Assembly (NCBI RefSeq): GCF_014205155.1
Contig: NZ_JACHMX010000001.1
Span: 3,472,001-3,536,000 of the forward strand
Origin: Amycolatopsis umgeniensis
Lineage (GTDB): Bacteria; Actinomycetota; Actinomycetes; Mycobacteriales; Pseudonocardiaceae
Direction: 5' to 3'
Length of the DNA stretch: 64,000 nucleotides
Position 1 is the stretch's first letter. Each line of letters starts with the position of its first letter. Under the pieces are notes generated by a model. The model was given only the letters and a program-made list of their open reading frames with translations, ran no database searches and was not told the DNA's origin. Of the stretch, positions 35,909-44,199 are shown in pieces. The position numbers and the translations under genes are program-made.

Positions 35909-36738
35909 TGCGCGTCCACCACCTCAACTGCGGGACCATGCGGCCCATCGGCGGCAAACTCGTCGACGGCAGGCCCGGGCTGTTCCGCCGCGCGGAACTG
36001 ATCTGCCACTGCCTCCTGCTGGAGACCGAGACCGGGCTCGTGCTCGTCGAGACCGGCGTCGGCACCCCGACCGTCAACCGGCCCGTCGAATGGCTCGGCG
36101 CCGGTTTCGTCCGGTTGGTCCATCCCGACAGCGACGACGACCTCAGCGCCACCACCCAGATCCGCAAGCTCGGTTTCGACCCCGCCGACGTGCGCGACAT
36201 CGTGCTGACCCACCTCGATCTCGATCACGCGGGCGGGCTCGTCGACTTCCCGCGGGCACGGGTCCATGTCCACGCCCGTGAGCTCCAGGCACTGGAGAAG
36301 CCGATCGACCGCAAGGAGGCGAGCCGTTACCGGAAGGTCCAGTTCGACCACGGCCCGATCTGGCGGTCTTACCGCGCCGACGGCGAGCCGTGGTTCGGCT
36401 TCGAAGCCGTCCGCGAGCTCGAAGGCGTGCCTGACGTGCTGCTCATCCCGCTCGCCGGGCATACGCGCGGGCACGCCGGGATCGCGGTCGACACCGGCGA
36501 CGGCTGGCTCCTGAACGCCGGGGACGCGGTCTTCCACGGCGGCGAGCTGGCGCAAAAGCCGCACATCCCGTTCGCGCTGGGGTTCTTCGAGTCGTACATG
36601 CAGACGGAGAAAACGGCACGACTGGACAACCAGCGCCGGCTGCGCGAACTTGTCAGTAACAACGGTGACGAGGTGACGGTCTTCGCCGCGCACGACGCCA
36701 CCGCATTCGAACGGTTCAGCCAGAGGAGCAGGCTATGA
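35908..36738 (+). CDS. metallo-beta-lactamase-fold hydrolase 1
   Basis: A 276-aa hydrolase with the dinuclear metal motif THLDLDHAGG (H-x-x-x-D-H with D), then GHTRGHAG, NAGDAVFH and AAHD. The start MRVHHLNCGTMRP and overall pattern resemble the lactonase-like branch of the fold. Note the motif is H-L-D-L-D-H instead of H-x-H-x-D-H. Whether it cleaves acyl-homoserine or other lactones is unknown. It is coupled to the TetR gene upstream and overlaps its paralogue downstream (ATGA). Confidence 0.87.
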   Translation: MRVHHLNCGTMRPIGGKLVDGRPGLFRRAELICHCLLLETETGLVLVETGVGTPTVNRPVEWLGAGFVRLVHPDSDDDLSATTQIRKLGFDPADVRDIVLTHLDLDHAGGLVDFPRARVHVHARELQALEKPIDRKEASRYRKVQFDHGPIWRSYRADGEPWFGFEAVRELEGVPDVLLIPLAGHTRGHAGIAVDTGDGWLLNAGDAVFHGGELAQKPHIPFALGFFESYMQTEKTARLDNQRRLRELVSNNGDEVTVFAAHDATAFERFSQRSRL

Positions 36739-37562
36739 AGGTCCACCATCTGAACTGCGGCACGATGCGCGCGCCGGGAGGCAAATTCCTCGACGGTCAG
36801 CCGGGTCTGCTGCGCCGCTCGGAGCTGGTGGCGCACTGCCTGCTGATCGAGACCGGCGACGGGCTCGTGCTGGTGGACACCGGTTTCGGCCGCAAGGGCG
36901 TCGCGAATCCCGGCGGGTGGCTCGGTACGCCGTTCACGCTGATGGTGGGCGCGAAACCGGTCGAGGTGGAAACGGCCGCCCACCAGATCGAAGCGCTCGG
37001 TCACAAGCTCGAGGACGTCCGGCACATCATCTGCACCCATCTCGACGTCGACCACGCGGGCGGGCTCGCGGACTTCCCGCACGCCGTCGTGCACGTCCGC
37101 ACCGCGGAGCACGACGCGGCGACGTCGCCGTCCAACGCGAGCGAAAAGTTCCGGTTCCGCGCCAACCAGTTCGCCCACCGTCCACTGTGGAGCCAGTACG
37201 ACGAGGCGGGCGACGAGTGGTTCGGCTTCCAGGCCGTCCGCGAGCTCAAGGGACTGCCACCGGAGATCCTGCTGGTACCGCTCGCGGGACACACCAAGGG
37301 CCACACCGGGGTGGCCGTCGACACCGGCGACGGCTGGCTGCTGCACGCGGGCGACGCGTACTTCTTCCACGGTCAGATGGATCCGGTGAAGCCGCACTGC
37401 CCGCCGGGGATGACCGTGTTCCAGAACATGGTGCAGACGCTGCGCAAACCGCGGCTGGAGAACGTCGAGCGGCTGCGTGAGCTGAGCCGAGAACACGCTG
37501 ACGAGGTCACCGTGTTCTCGGCCCACAGCCCGGTGGAGTACCAGGCACTCAGCCGCGGATAG
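36735..37562 (+). CDS. metallo-beta-lactamase-fold hydrolase 2 (paralogue)
   Basis: A 275-aa paralogue of the preceding protein, beginning MKVHHLNCGTMRAPGGKFLDG, with THLDVDHAGG, GHTKGHTG, HAGDAYFF and SAHSPVEY. In this copy too the second metal-motif His is replaced by Asp. Tandem duplication followed by divergence is clear. Both should be induced by the ligand of the operon's TetR. Confidence 0.87.
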   Translation: MKVHHLNCGTMRAPGGKFLDGQPGLLRRSELVAHCLLIETGDGLVLVDTGFGRKGVANPGGWLGTPFTLMVGAKPVEVETAAHQIEALGHKLEDVRHIICTHLDVDHAGGLADFPHAVVHVRTAEHDAATSPSNASEKFRFRANQFAHRPLWSQYDEAGDEWFGFQAVRELKGLPPEILLVPLAGHTKGHTGVAVDTGDGWLLHAGDAYFFHGQMDPVKPHCPPGMTVFQNMVQTLRKPRLENVERLRELSREHADEVTVFSAHSPVEYQALSRG

Positions 37563-37567
37563 CGAGG

Positions 37568-38953
37568 TCAGCCGACCGGCGGCTCGACGGGCTGCCGGTC
37601 TTCCTCGCTGTGCGTGGCCCGCATGACGAGCCAGTTGATCCCCCACAGCACGACACCGACGCCGAGCAGGATCGCGGCGACCTTGTAGTCACGGGCAGGC
37701 CGCCCGGACAACGGGGTCACCAGGTAGACGCAGAAGATCGCGGCCAGCACCGGGATGACCGTCGGCGCACGGAAATGCTTGTGCGCCGACTTCTCCTTGC
37801 GCAGCACCAGGACGGCGACGTTGACGATGGCGAACACCGCCAGCAGCAGCAACGCCGTCGTACCGCCGAGCACGCTGATGTCCACAAAGGACACCAGACC
37901 GATGGCGATGACGCTGGTGAACACGATCGCCACCCACGGGCTGCGGCGGAACGGGTGCACCGTGCCCAGCTGCTTCGGGATGATCCGCTGGTTCGCCATG
38001 CCGTAGAGCAGGCGGCTGGCCATCAGCATGTTGATCAGCGCCGAGTTGATGACCGCGAAGAGACCGATCGCGGAGAACACCTCGCGCGGGAATCCCGGGG
38101 CGCCGACGTCGAGCACCTTCAGCAACGCGCTGCTCTTGGCGGCCTCGAGTTCGTCGGCGGGCACCAGGAGCGAAGAGGTCACGGAGACCAGGATGTAGAT
38201 GGTCGCGGCGATGACCATGCCCCACAGCATCGCCTTCGGGAAGATCCGGATCGGGTCCTTGCACTCCTCGGCCATGTTCACCGAGTCCTCGAAGCCGACC
38301 ATCGCGAAGAACGCCAGCGACGTTGCCGAGGTGATCGCCACCAGCATCGTCTGGTTCTCGGTGTCGAACTCGACCAGTCGCGAAGCGTCGCCGTTGCCGT
38401 TCAGCACCGCCCACACGCCGACACCGATGATGATCAGCAGGCCGCCGATCTCGATGCAGGTCAGCACCACGTTGGTCTTCACCGATTCGGAGACCCCGCG
38501 GAAGTTGATCAGCGCGAGCCCGATCACGAACAGGATCGCCACCAGCGGCATCGGTGCGGTGATGAACTCGGCGAGGTAGGTGTCTCCGAAGGCCTTCGCC
38601 GCGGACGAGGCCGACGTGATCCCCGAACACATCACCGCGAACGCCACCATGAAGGTGAGGAAGCGGATCTTGAACGCCTTGTGCGTGTAGAGCGCGGCAC
38701 CCGCCGCCTGCGGGTACTTGCCGACCAGTTCCAGGTAGCTGAACGCGGTCATGATCGCGACCACGAACGCGATCAGGAACGGCAGCCACAGCGCGCCGCC
38801 CACCCGGCCCGCCACCTGCCCGGTGAGCGCGTAGACGCCCGTCCCGATGATGTCCCCCACCACGAAGAACAGCAGGAGCTTGGAACCCATGACCCGTTTG
38901 AGGCTCGGCTGACCGGACGAGCCGGTCTGTTCTGTTGTCGTCGTGTCCGCCAT
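37568..38953 (-). CDS. APC-family amino acid permease
   Basis: A 461-aa transporter with about 12 TM segments. TM1 has the substrate-binding break GDIIGTGVYALTG, typical of APC proteins; TM6 has the equivalent FFAMVGFEDSVNMAEE. The C-terminus is acidic and cytoplasmic (HSEEDRQPVEPP). Probably amino acid or polyamine uptake; the substrate is unknown. ATG start at 38953. Confidence 0.9.
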   Translation of the reverse strand: MADTTTTEQTGSSGQPSLKRVMGSKLLLFFVVGDIIGTGVYALTGQVAGRVGGALWLPFLIAFVVAIMTAFSYLELVGKYPQAAGAALYTHKAFKIRFLTFMVAFAVMCSGITSASSAAKAFGDTYLAEFITAPMPLVAILFVIGLALINFRGVSESVKTNVVLTCIEIGGLLIIIGVGVWAVLNGNGDASRLVEFDTENQTMLVAITSATSLAFFAMVGFEDSVNMAEECKDPIRIFPKAMLWGMVIAATIYILVSVTSSLLVPADELEAAKSSALLKVLDVGAPGFPREVFSAIGLFAVINSALINMLMASRLLYGMANQRIIPKQLGTVHPFRRSPWVAIVFTSVIAIGLVSFVDISVLGGTTALLLLAVFAIVNVAVLVLRKEKSAHKHFRAPTVIPVLAAIFCVYLVTPLSGRPARDYKVAAILLGVGVVLWGINWLVMRATHSEEDRQPVEPPVG

Positions 38954-39048
38954 GCGGCAAGAGTGTGCCGCATCACGTCTGTGGCCGACAGTCCGATTTG
39001 GTCAGTTCTTCGTCACGGGTTGACGAAGGGCGGTTCTGGGTAATTCGG

Positions 39049-39639
39049 TCAGTTCGCGTCGACCGCGGTCTTCACCAGCGGGACCATCATCTCCTGCGTC
39101 ATCTTCATCGGCCCCGTGTAGTTGACCAGCACCGGAACGTCGTTGACGACCTCGGCGGCCGCCAGCGTCGCGGTCTTGTTCTCGTCGACGTAGTAGAGGG
39201 CGCCCTCGCCGACACCGGCGACGTCCTTCGCTCCCGGCTTCGCCTTCTTCAGCGCGGCGACCATCTCGGCGGGCTTGATCTTGTTTCCCTCGAAGCGGGT
39301 CACGGCGAGCGCGCCGACCTGCTTGCCCGCGGCCGAGTAGACGCAGCTCTTGGCCTTGCCACCGTTGGCGGCGTTGTCCTGCACCGGACCAGGCGCCGAC
39401 GTCACGCCCTGGATGGCGATGGCCTTGGAGACGGCCTCGGCGGGCAGCAGCGCGCACGGCTCCTTCGCGCCGGCACCGCCGGTGGGCGCGGCCGAGGAAC
39501 TCGGCGCGGCGGAGGTGGACGGAGCGGGAGCCTGGCTCGACGGCTTGGCCGCGTTGTCCGACTTCTCGTCCCCGGAAGAACAGGCGGAAAGGGTCGCGAT
39601 GACAGCGGCGAACAAGACGATCGCCCGTGAAATACGCAT
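39049..39639 (-). CDS. secreted lipoprotein (DUF3558-like)
   Basis: A 196-aa protein with a lipoprotein signal ending LSAC and a Ser/Ala/Pro-rich spacer (about residues 28-58). The globular domain starts PCALLPAEAVSKA and contains the second cysteine in KSCVYS, the usual pair of DUF3558-like lipoproteins. The function is unknown. It lies 24 bp after the MFS gene, so it is probably co-transcribed. Confidence 0.8.
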   Translation of the reverse strand: MRISRAIVLFAAVIATLSACSSGDEKSDNAAKPSSQAPAPSTSAAPSSSAAPTGGAGAKEPCALLPAEAVSKAIAIQGVTSAPGPVQDNAANGGKAKSCVYSAAGKQVGALAVTRFEGNKIKPAEMVAALKKAKPGAKDVAGVGEGALYYVDENKTATLAAAEVVNDVPVLVNYTGPMKMTQEMMVPLVKTAVDAN

Positions 39640-39663
39640 GGACCCGACGATAGCCCCGGAGGA

Positions 39664-40947
39664 TCAGTCCACCGGGGCCCGGTACCGCCAGAACGACGGG
39701 ATCAGCAGCGCCGCCGCGATGACCAGCACGATGACCAGCACCCCGCCGCCCGAGGCGGCGGCGGCCGTGCCGACACCCGCGGCGGCCCAGCCGTGGGTGA
39801 GGTCGGCGATCCGCGGACCGCCCGCGACGACGACGGTGAACACGCCCTGCAGCCGTCCGCGCATCTCGTCGGTGGTGGCGACCTGCAGGATCGACATCCG
39901 GTAGATCGCGCTCACCATGTCGGCGGCTCCGGCGAGCGCCATGAAGAAGACCGCGAGCCACAGCGAATTCGCGAGACCGAAGCCGACGATCGCGCCACCC
40001 CAGACGCAGATCGAGACGATCACGCCGACGCCCTGCTTCTGAATCCTCGTCAGCCAACCGGAGAAGAGGCCGATCAGCATCGCGCCCGCCGGGAGCGCGG
40101 CGTACAGCCAGCCCAGTGCCGGTCCGCCGCCGGGCGGGTCGCCGAACGTGCGCTCCGCCATCTCCGGGATCAGCGCGCGCGGCATACCCGCGACCATCGC
40201 GATGATGTCGACGAGGAAGGAGGCCAAGAGGATCTTCTGCGTCGCCAGGTACTTGAAGCCGTCGATGATGTCGCGGATCCCGGCTCGGCGCGCGATCTCG
40301 CCGACCGGTGGGATCGGGGGCAGCTTCCAGACCGCGATGAGGGTCAGGCTCAGCGCGATGACGTCGATCAAGTAGAGCGTCGAGAGGCCGAGGATCGGGA
40401 TCAGCGAACCGGCGAGCAGCGGGCCGAAGACCGCGCCGAAGGTGGCCATCGTGCTGCTCAGCGCGGTCGCGGGCGCGATCAGGTTGTCCGGCACCAGCCG
40501 GGCGACTACGGCGCTGCGGGTCGGCATGTTGACCGCGAAGAACGCCTGGTTGACCGCCAGCAGTGCGAGTACGAGCCAGACGGAGCCGATGTTCAGGAAC
40601 GCCTGGAGCCACAGGACCGCCGACGTGACCGTGACCCCGACGTTGGTGACGAGCAGGAGCTTGCGGCGGTCGACGGCGTCCGCGATGGCGCCGCCCCAGA
40701 GTCCGAAGACGAGCAGTGGGATCAGGGCGACCAGGCCGGTCAGTCCGACGTACGCCGACGAACCGGTGAGGTCGAAGACCTGTTTGGGGACCGCGACGGC
40801 GGTGAGCTGGCTGCCGACGGCGGTGACCGCGGTGGACAGCCAGAGGCGGCGGAACGCGGGGATCTTGAGCGGCCGGGTGTCGACGACGATCGAGCCGAAC
40901 AGCTTGCGGACACCTTTACGCTGCTCGGCCCCCACGTCACTACTCAC
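39664..40947 (-). CDS. MFS exporter (EntS-like)
   Basis: A 427-aa major facilitator with about 12 TM segments. It begins RPLKIPAFRRLWLSTAVTAVGSQLT and has the loop-2 motif GGAIADAVDRRKLLLVTN, both seen in enterobactin exporter EntS and its relatives; SILQVATTDEMRGRLQGVF is the equivalent C-half loop. GTG start at 40947. A link to the isochorismate synthase at 4 kb through siderophore export is conceivable but distant. A lipoprotein gene follows. Confidence 0.85.
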   Translation of the reverse strand: MSSDVGAEQRKGVRKLFGSIVVDTRPLKIPAFRRLWLSTAVTAVGSQLTAVAVPKQVFDLTGSSAYVGLTGLVALIPLLVFGLWGGAIADAVDRRKLLLVTNVGVTVTSAVLWLQAFLNIGSVWLVLALLAVNQAFFAVNMPTRSAVVARLVPDNLIAPATALSSTMATFGAVFGPLLAGSLIPILGLSTLYLIDVIALSLTLIAVWKLPPIPPVGEIARRAGIRDIIDGFKYLATQKILLASFLVDIIAMVAGMPRALIPEMAERTFGDPPGGGPALGWLYAALPAGAMLIGLFSGWLTRIQKQGVGVIVSICVWGGAIVGFGLANSLWLAVFFMALAGAADMVSAIYRMSILQVATTDEMRGRLQGVFTVVVAGGPRIADLTHGWAAAGVGTAAAASGGGVLVIVLVIAAALLIPSFWRYRAPVD

Positions 40948-41260
40948 AGCCAGACAGCTTAGCCGCGCTAACTAACCAACCGCGCGCGATTTACGTCACC
41001 CGCCCCCGAAGGCCCCCTTCACCACGTGAGACGCGGCGAAGGGCCCCTTCAGCCCACGTCACCTACGCGAGCGGGGCACTGGTGACCCCACGCGTCTCCC
41101 GGGAGCGCGCCAGCGCGACGGGGAGACTTCACCGTCGCGCGCCCTCTTTCGGGCCGAAGGCCCACGAAAACGCGATGAAGGGGCGCCCTCCGCCCGCAAC
41201 GCGAGTTGCGTACGGAACGACGCCCCTTCGGCGCGCTTTTCGTAAGCGCGCTGACAAAAA
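40948..41260. repeat. palindrome-dense gap
   Basis: About 313 bp without a supported gene. It holds an imperfect hairpin of the GAAGGCCCC family (41006-41048, 15 of 18 pairs), CGACGG/CCGTCG near 41117-41138, GAAGGGGCG/CGCCCCTTC (41177-41185, 41221-41229) with GCAAC-gcga-GTTGC inside, and GCGCGCTT-ttcgt-AAGCGCGC (41231-41251) just after the pdxH stop, a likely terminator. Confidence 0.75.
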
Positions 41261-41941
41261 TTACGGCGCGACGCGCTCGATCTGCCAGCCGTCGTCGGTG
41301 CGGACGTAGCGGAGCCTGTCGTGCATGCGGTCCTCGCGGCCTTGCCAGAACTCGACGACGTCGGGCCGGATGCGCCATCCGCCCCAGTGCGGCGGGAACG
41401 GGATCTTCTCGACGTCGGCGAAGCGGCGCTCGATGCCGTGGAGCGCGGTCTCGAGGGCGCGGCGGCCGTCGACGACGCGGGACTGCGGCGAAGCCCAGGC
41501 CCCGAGCTGCGAGCCCCGCGGCCGGGAGGCCCAGTACTCGGCGGTCTCGGCGACGTTGACCTTCTCCACCTCGCCGCGCACGTGGACCTGACGCTGCAGG
41601 GCGTACCACGGGAAGGTGATCGACGCGTAGCGCGTCGCGGTGAGGTCGTGGCTCTTCGTCGACGTGTAGTTCGTGTAGAACACGACGCCGCGTTCGTCGA
41701 GGCCCTTGCACAGGACGGTCCGGGAGGACGGCCTGCCCTCCGGGTCGGCAGTGGCGAGCACCATCGCGTTCGGTTCGGCGACTCCGGCGGAGACGGCCTG
41801 GTTCAGCCAGTCCTGTAACTGGGCGGTCCAGGTCTCCGCCAGCGCGGACTCGTCGAAGGCGGCCCCTTCGTAGGCCACCCGCATTCCGGGCAGGCGCACG
41901 ACGGCGTCACCGTCCACGCCATCCTTGATCTCCGGCATCAT
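41261..41941 (-). CDS. pdxH: pyridoxamine 5'-phosphate oxidase
   Basis: FMN-dependent oxidation of pyridoxamine or pyridoxine 5'-phosphate to pyridoxal phosphate. The 226-aa protein has FMN-binding RPSSRTVLCKGLDERGVVFYTNYTS, FPWYALQRQVHVRGEVEKV, and the substrate/FMN signatures SRPRGSQLGAWASPQS and the C-terminal WQGREDRMHDRLRY...W.IERVAP. GGAGG is eight bases before the ATG at 41941. It is monocistronic. Confidence 0.95.
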   Translation of the reverse strand: MMPEIKDGVDGDAVVRLPGMRVAYEGAAFDESALAETWTAQLQDWLNQAVSAGVAEPNAMVLATADPEGRPSSRTVLCKGLDERGVVFYTNYTSTKSHDLTATRYASITFPWYALQRQVHVRGEVEKVNVAETAEYWASRPRGSQLGAWASPQSRVVDGRRALETALHGIERRFADVEKIPFPPHWGGWRIRPDVVEFWQGREDRMHDRLRYVRTDDGWQIERVAP

Positions 41942-42366
41942 CCGCCAAACCTCCGCACCCGGTCAGGGCATCTGTGACTTCGGCTTTGCCGCCGACGGTA
42001 TTGCCTAGAAGGCGGCGGCGAAACCCACTGAACGGTGACACCCGCCACCCCCGTCCGATCATCTGTGTGTAACCGCCGGACCGCAAGCCGTTACCTCCTG
42101 GTTACCTTCGGCCCCTGATCGATCAAGGCCTCGCGGGCGGCAAGGGCGGCCGGAACCGTGCTCGCCACTCGCGACACACCGAATTAACCCAAACCAAAAC
42201 TTCGAAAATCGACGACCCTCGGACAATTTCCCGGCGCCATTTTCCTGATTCACGACAATTGATCGCGGCATTCGGCCCAACGCCCGCACTCGCCTCCCCG
42301 GATCCAGTCTAATTCTGTCGCCCGATAGAAATTACGAACGCGACACATACTCACGAGTTGTGCCAA
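41942..42366. other. non-coding gap upstream of pdxH
   Basis: About 425 bp with no supported gene. Its right half (about 42180-42350) is richer in A and T than the window average. On the minus strand GGTAAC occurs twice in direct repeat (near 42090-42112) about 150-170 bp before pdxH, perhaps a regulatory site; a TGATCGATCA palindrome is at about 42116-42125. It may hold an unrecognised promoter or small RNA. Confidence 0.35.
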
Positions 42367-42409
42367 GAAGGCCGCCCTCGGGAGGGTCGAAATCCCGAAA
42401 GCGGCCTTC
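42367..42409. terminator. hairpin after small secreted protein gene
   Basis: GAAGGCCGC (42367-42375) pairs with GCGGCCTTC (42401-42409), and inside it TCGGGA pairs with TCCCGA, with a 2x2 internal loop. It lies 20 bp downstream of the secreted protein stop on the minus strand. Confidence 0.75.
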
Positions 42410-42429
42410 ACTTCGTCCGTCTCGGACTG

Positions 42430-42801
42430 TCAGTTCGTGACAGTGAACTCCGCGCGAACAATCCATCCCCAACAGTCGTACGACGCCGTGTACCGCCCCG
42501 GCACCGTCCCCACGGAACCGTCGCCCCGCAACGCGACACCGATGCCGCCGGTACCGCCGTCCCCCACCACCCGCAAGGGAATCGGCGCGGCGAGACCGTC
42601 CGCGGCAAGGGTCTTCGCGAGCTCGCCGGCACCGGACGGGCGCAGGCAGTAGAGGTCCGCGGTCACCGTCCCACCTGCGACGACGGTGTTCGGGCTCAAG
42701 ACCAGACTGGACGGTCTGGTCGCGTTCGCCTGCCCCGCACCGACCATCGTGGACACGATCGCCGCCCCCGCGACGCACAACGCGGCCGAACGAATTTTCA
42801 T
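42430..42801 (-). CDS. small secreted protein with one predicted disulfide
   Basis: A 123-aa protein with a Sec signal peptide (MKIRSAALCVAGAAIVSTMVGAGQANA) and a mature part of about 96 residues that looks beta-rich. The mature chain has exactly two cysteines, C52 and C110, suggesting a single disulfide in an Ig-like fold (SLVLSPNTVVAGGTVTADLYC...GRYTASYDCWGW). GGAGGGAG precedes the ATG at 42801. The function is unknown. Confidence 0.78.
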   Translation of the reverse strand: MKIRSAALCVAGAAIVSTMVGAGQANATRPSSLVLSPNTVVAGGTVTADLYCLRPSGAGELAKTLAADGLAAPIPLRVVGDGGTGGIGVALRGDGSVGTVPGRYTASYDCWGWIVRAEFTVTN

Positions 42802-42956
42802 CTTCCGCTCCCTCCCGAAGCCGGGCGAAGATTTCACCCGTCACCCGATGGACGCGCCCCGGACGGCACGGGGTTGCCCACCGGAAGAGACCCCGCCCCT
42901 TGGGGCGAACGACCCCGATTTAGCAGAATGTGACAGCAAATCGTGCAAGAGCTGAT

Positions 42957-43194
42957 GATCACACTAGGTAGACCTTGCGCCACTCGATAGGATCGCCGCC
43001 GAGAGCAACGGGGTGATCACCTCTATCCAGTGTGTTCAGAGGTTTGGATGGGACGGCCGGGTGTGCGGCCGCTCCGTCCGCTATTGCCGGCCGGGCTTCC
43101 GCGAGGGAGTTCGACGTCGGTCGATCAGTCCTGCGCTCGAGCCGCCGCCGGAACTTTCTACGACCTTGTTACTCCCCTTCCCCAGGAGTGCGTT
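42957..43194 (+). promoter_or_regulatory. structured leader of the ABC/conservon operon
   Basis: The region upstream of the operon has no supported gene. A strong hairpin near 43047-43077 combines GGACGG/CCGTCC with CGGCCG-ggtgtg-CGGCCG. I looked for TPP and guanidine-I riboswitch motifs and did not find them. Promoter elements were not located with confidence. AGGAG at 43184-43188 serves the GTG at 43195. Confidence 0.4.
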
Positions 43195-44199
43195 GTGATT
43201 TCCCGTTCCCGCCGTCTCATGACGGCCCTGTTGTGTGCCCTTTCGCTGGCAGGCGTGACAGCCCTTTCGGCTTGTTCCGACAGCACGGCCGCTTCCGGCA
43301 CCAAGGTCACCATCGGTTACAGCGCTTGGCCGGGCTGGTTCCCCTGGGCGGTCGCCCAGGAGAAGGGCCTCTTCGAGAAGAACGGCGTGACCGTCGACCT
43401 CAAATGGTTCGACAGCTACACCGAGAGCATCAACGCACTCTCTTCGGGCGCGATCGACGCGAACAGCCAGACCCTCAACGACACCCTCGCCTCCGTCAGC
43501 GGTGGCGCGAAGCTGTCGGTGGTCCTGGTCAACGACAACTCGACAGGCAACGACAAGATCATCGCCCGTCAGGGGATCACCGGCGTCGCCGACCTCAAGG
43601 GCAAGAAGATCGCCGTCGAGCAGGGCACCGTCGACCACTACCTCCTGCTGCTCGCGCTGCAGGAAGCGAAGCTGACCGAGAAGGACGTCCAGCTGGTCCC
43701 GCTGCTGACCGACGCCGCCGCGGCCGCGTTCGTCGGCGAGCAGGTCGACGCGGTCGCCGCGTTCGCGCCCTTCACCTCGAAGGCGCTCGAGCGTCCCGGC
43801 AGCCGCGCGATCGCGACGTCCGCCGAGTTCCCCGGCGCCATCCCCGACCACCTCGTCGTCTCCGAGCAGATGTCCAAGGAGCGCAAGAAGGAGGTCCAGG
43901 CGCTGGTGACCACCTGGTTCCAGACGATCGACTGGATCAAGCAGAACCGTGACGAGGCCGTGCAGATCATGGCCAAACGCGGCGCGGTGTCGATCGACGA
44001 GTACAAGTCCTACGACGCGGGCACCACGATCTTCACCAAGCAGCAGAACCTCGACGCGTTCACCCCGGGCGTCACCCCCGCCCACCTGAACTTCCAGGCG
44101 GGCAAGATCGCCGACTTCATCATCGCCAACGGGCTCGCCCAGAGCAGGCCCAACTTCGACGGGCTGTTCGACGACCAGTACGTCAAGGCGGTGAAGTGA
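43195..44199 (+). CDS. NitT/TauT-type ABC substrate-binding lipoprotein
   Basis: A 334-aa solute-binding protein of the nitrate/sulfonate/taurine group. A lipoprotein signal ends LSAC; the mature domain begins TIGYSAWPGWFPWAVAQEKGLFEKNGVTV, the family hallmark, and carries GVADLKGKKIAVEQGTVDHYLLLLAL. The ligand cannot be read from sequence: nitrate, sulfonate, thiamine precursors and others are all transported by this group. Its stop overlaps the permease start (GTGA), and it heads a probable seven-gene operon ending with a GTPase. Confidence 0.9.
   Translation: MISRSRRLMTALLCALSLAGVTALSACSDSTAASGTKVTIGYSAWPGWFPWAVAQEKGLFEKNGVTVDLKWFDSYTESINALSSGAIDANSQTLNDTLASVSGGAKLSVVLVNDNSTGNDKIIARQGITGVADLKGKKIAVEQGTVDHYLLLLALQEAKLTEKDVQLVPLLTDAAAAAFVGEQVDAVAAFAPFTSKALERPGSRAIATSAEFPGAIPDHLVVSEQMSKERKKEVQALVTTWFQTIDWIKQNRDEAVQIMAKRGAVSIDEYKSYDAGTTIFTKQQNLDAFTPGVTPAHLNFQAGKIADFIIANGLAQSRPNFDGLFDDQYVKAVK

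Noticed and set aside
42957..43194. TPP or guanidine-I riboswitch upstream of the NitT/TauT operon
   Set aside because: The conserved CTGAGA...CTGATCTGG element and the guanidine-I CCGGGA-type cores were not found.
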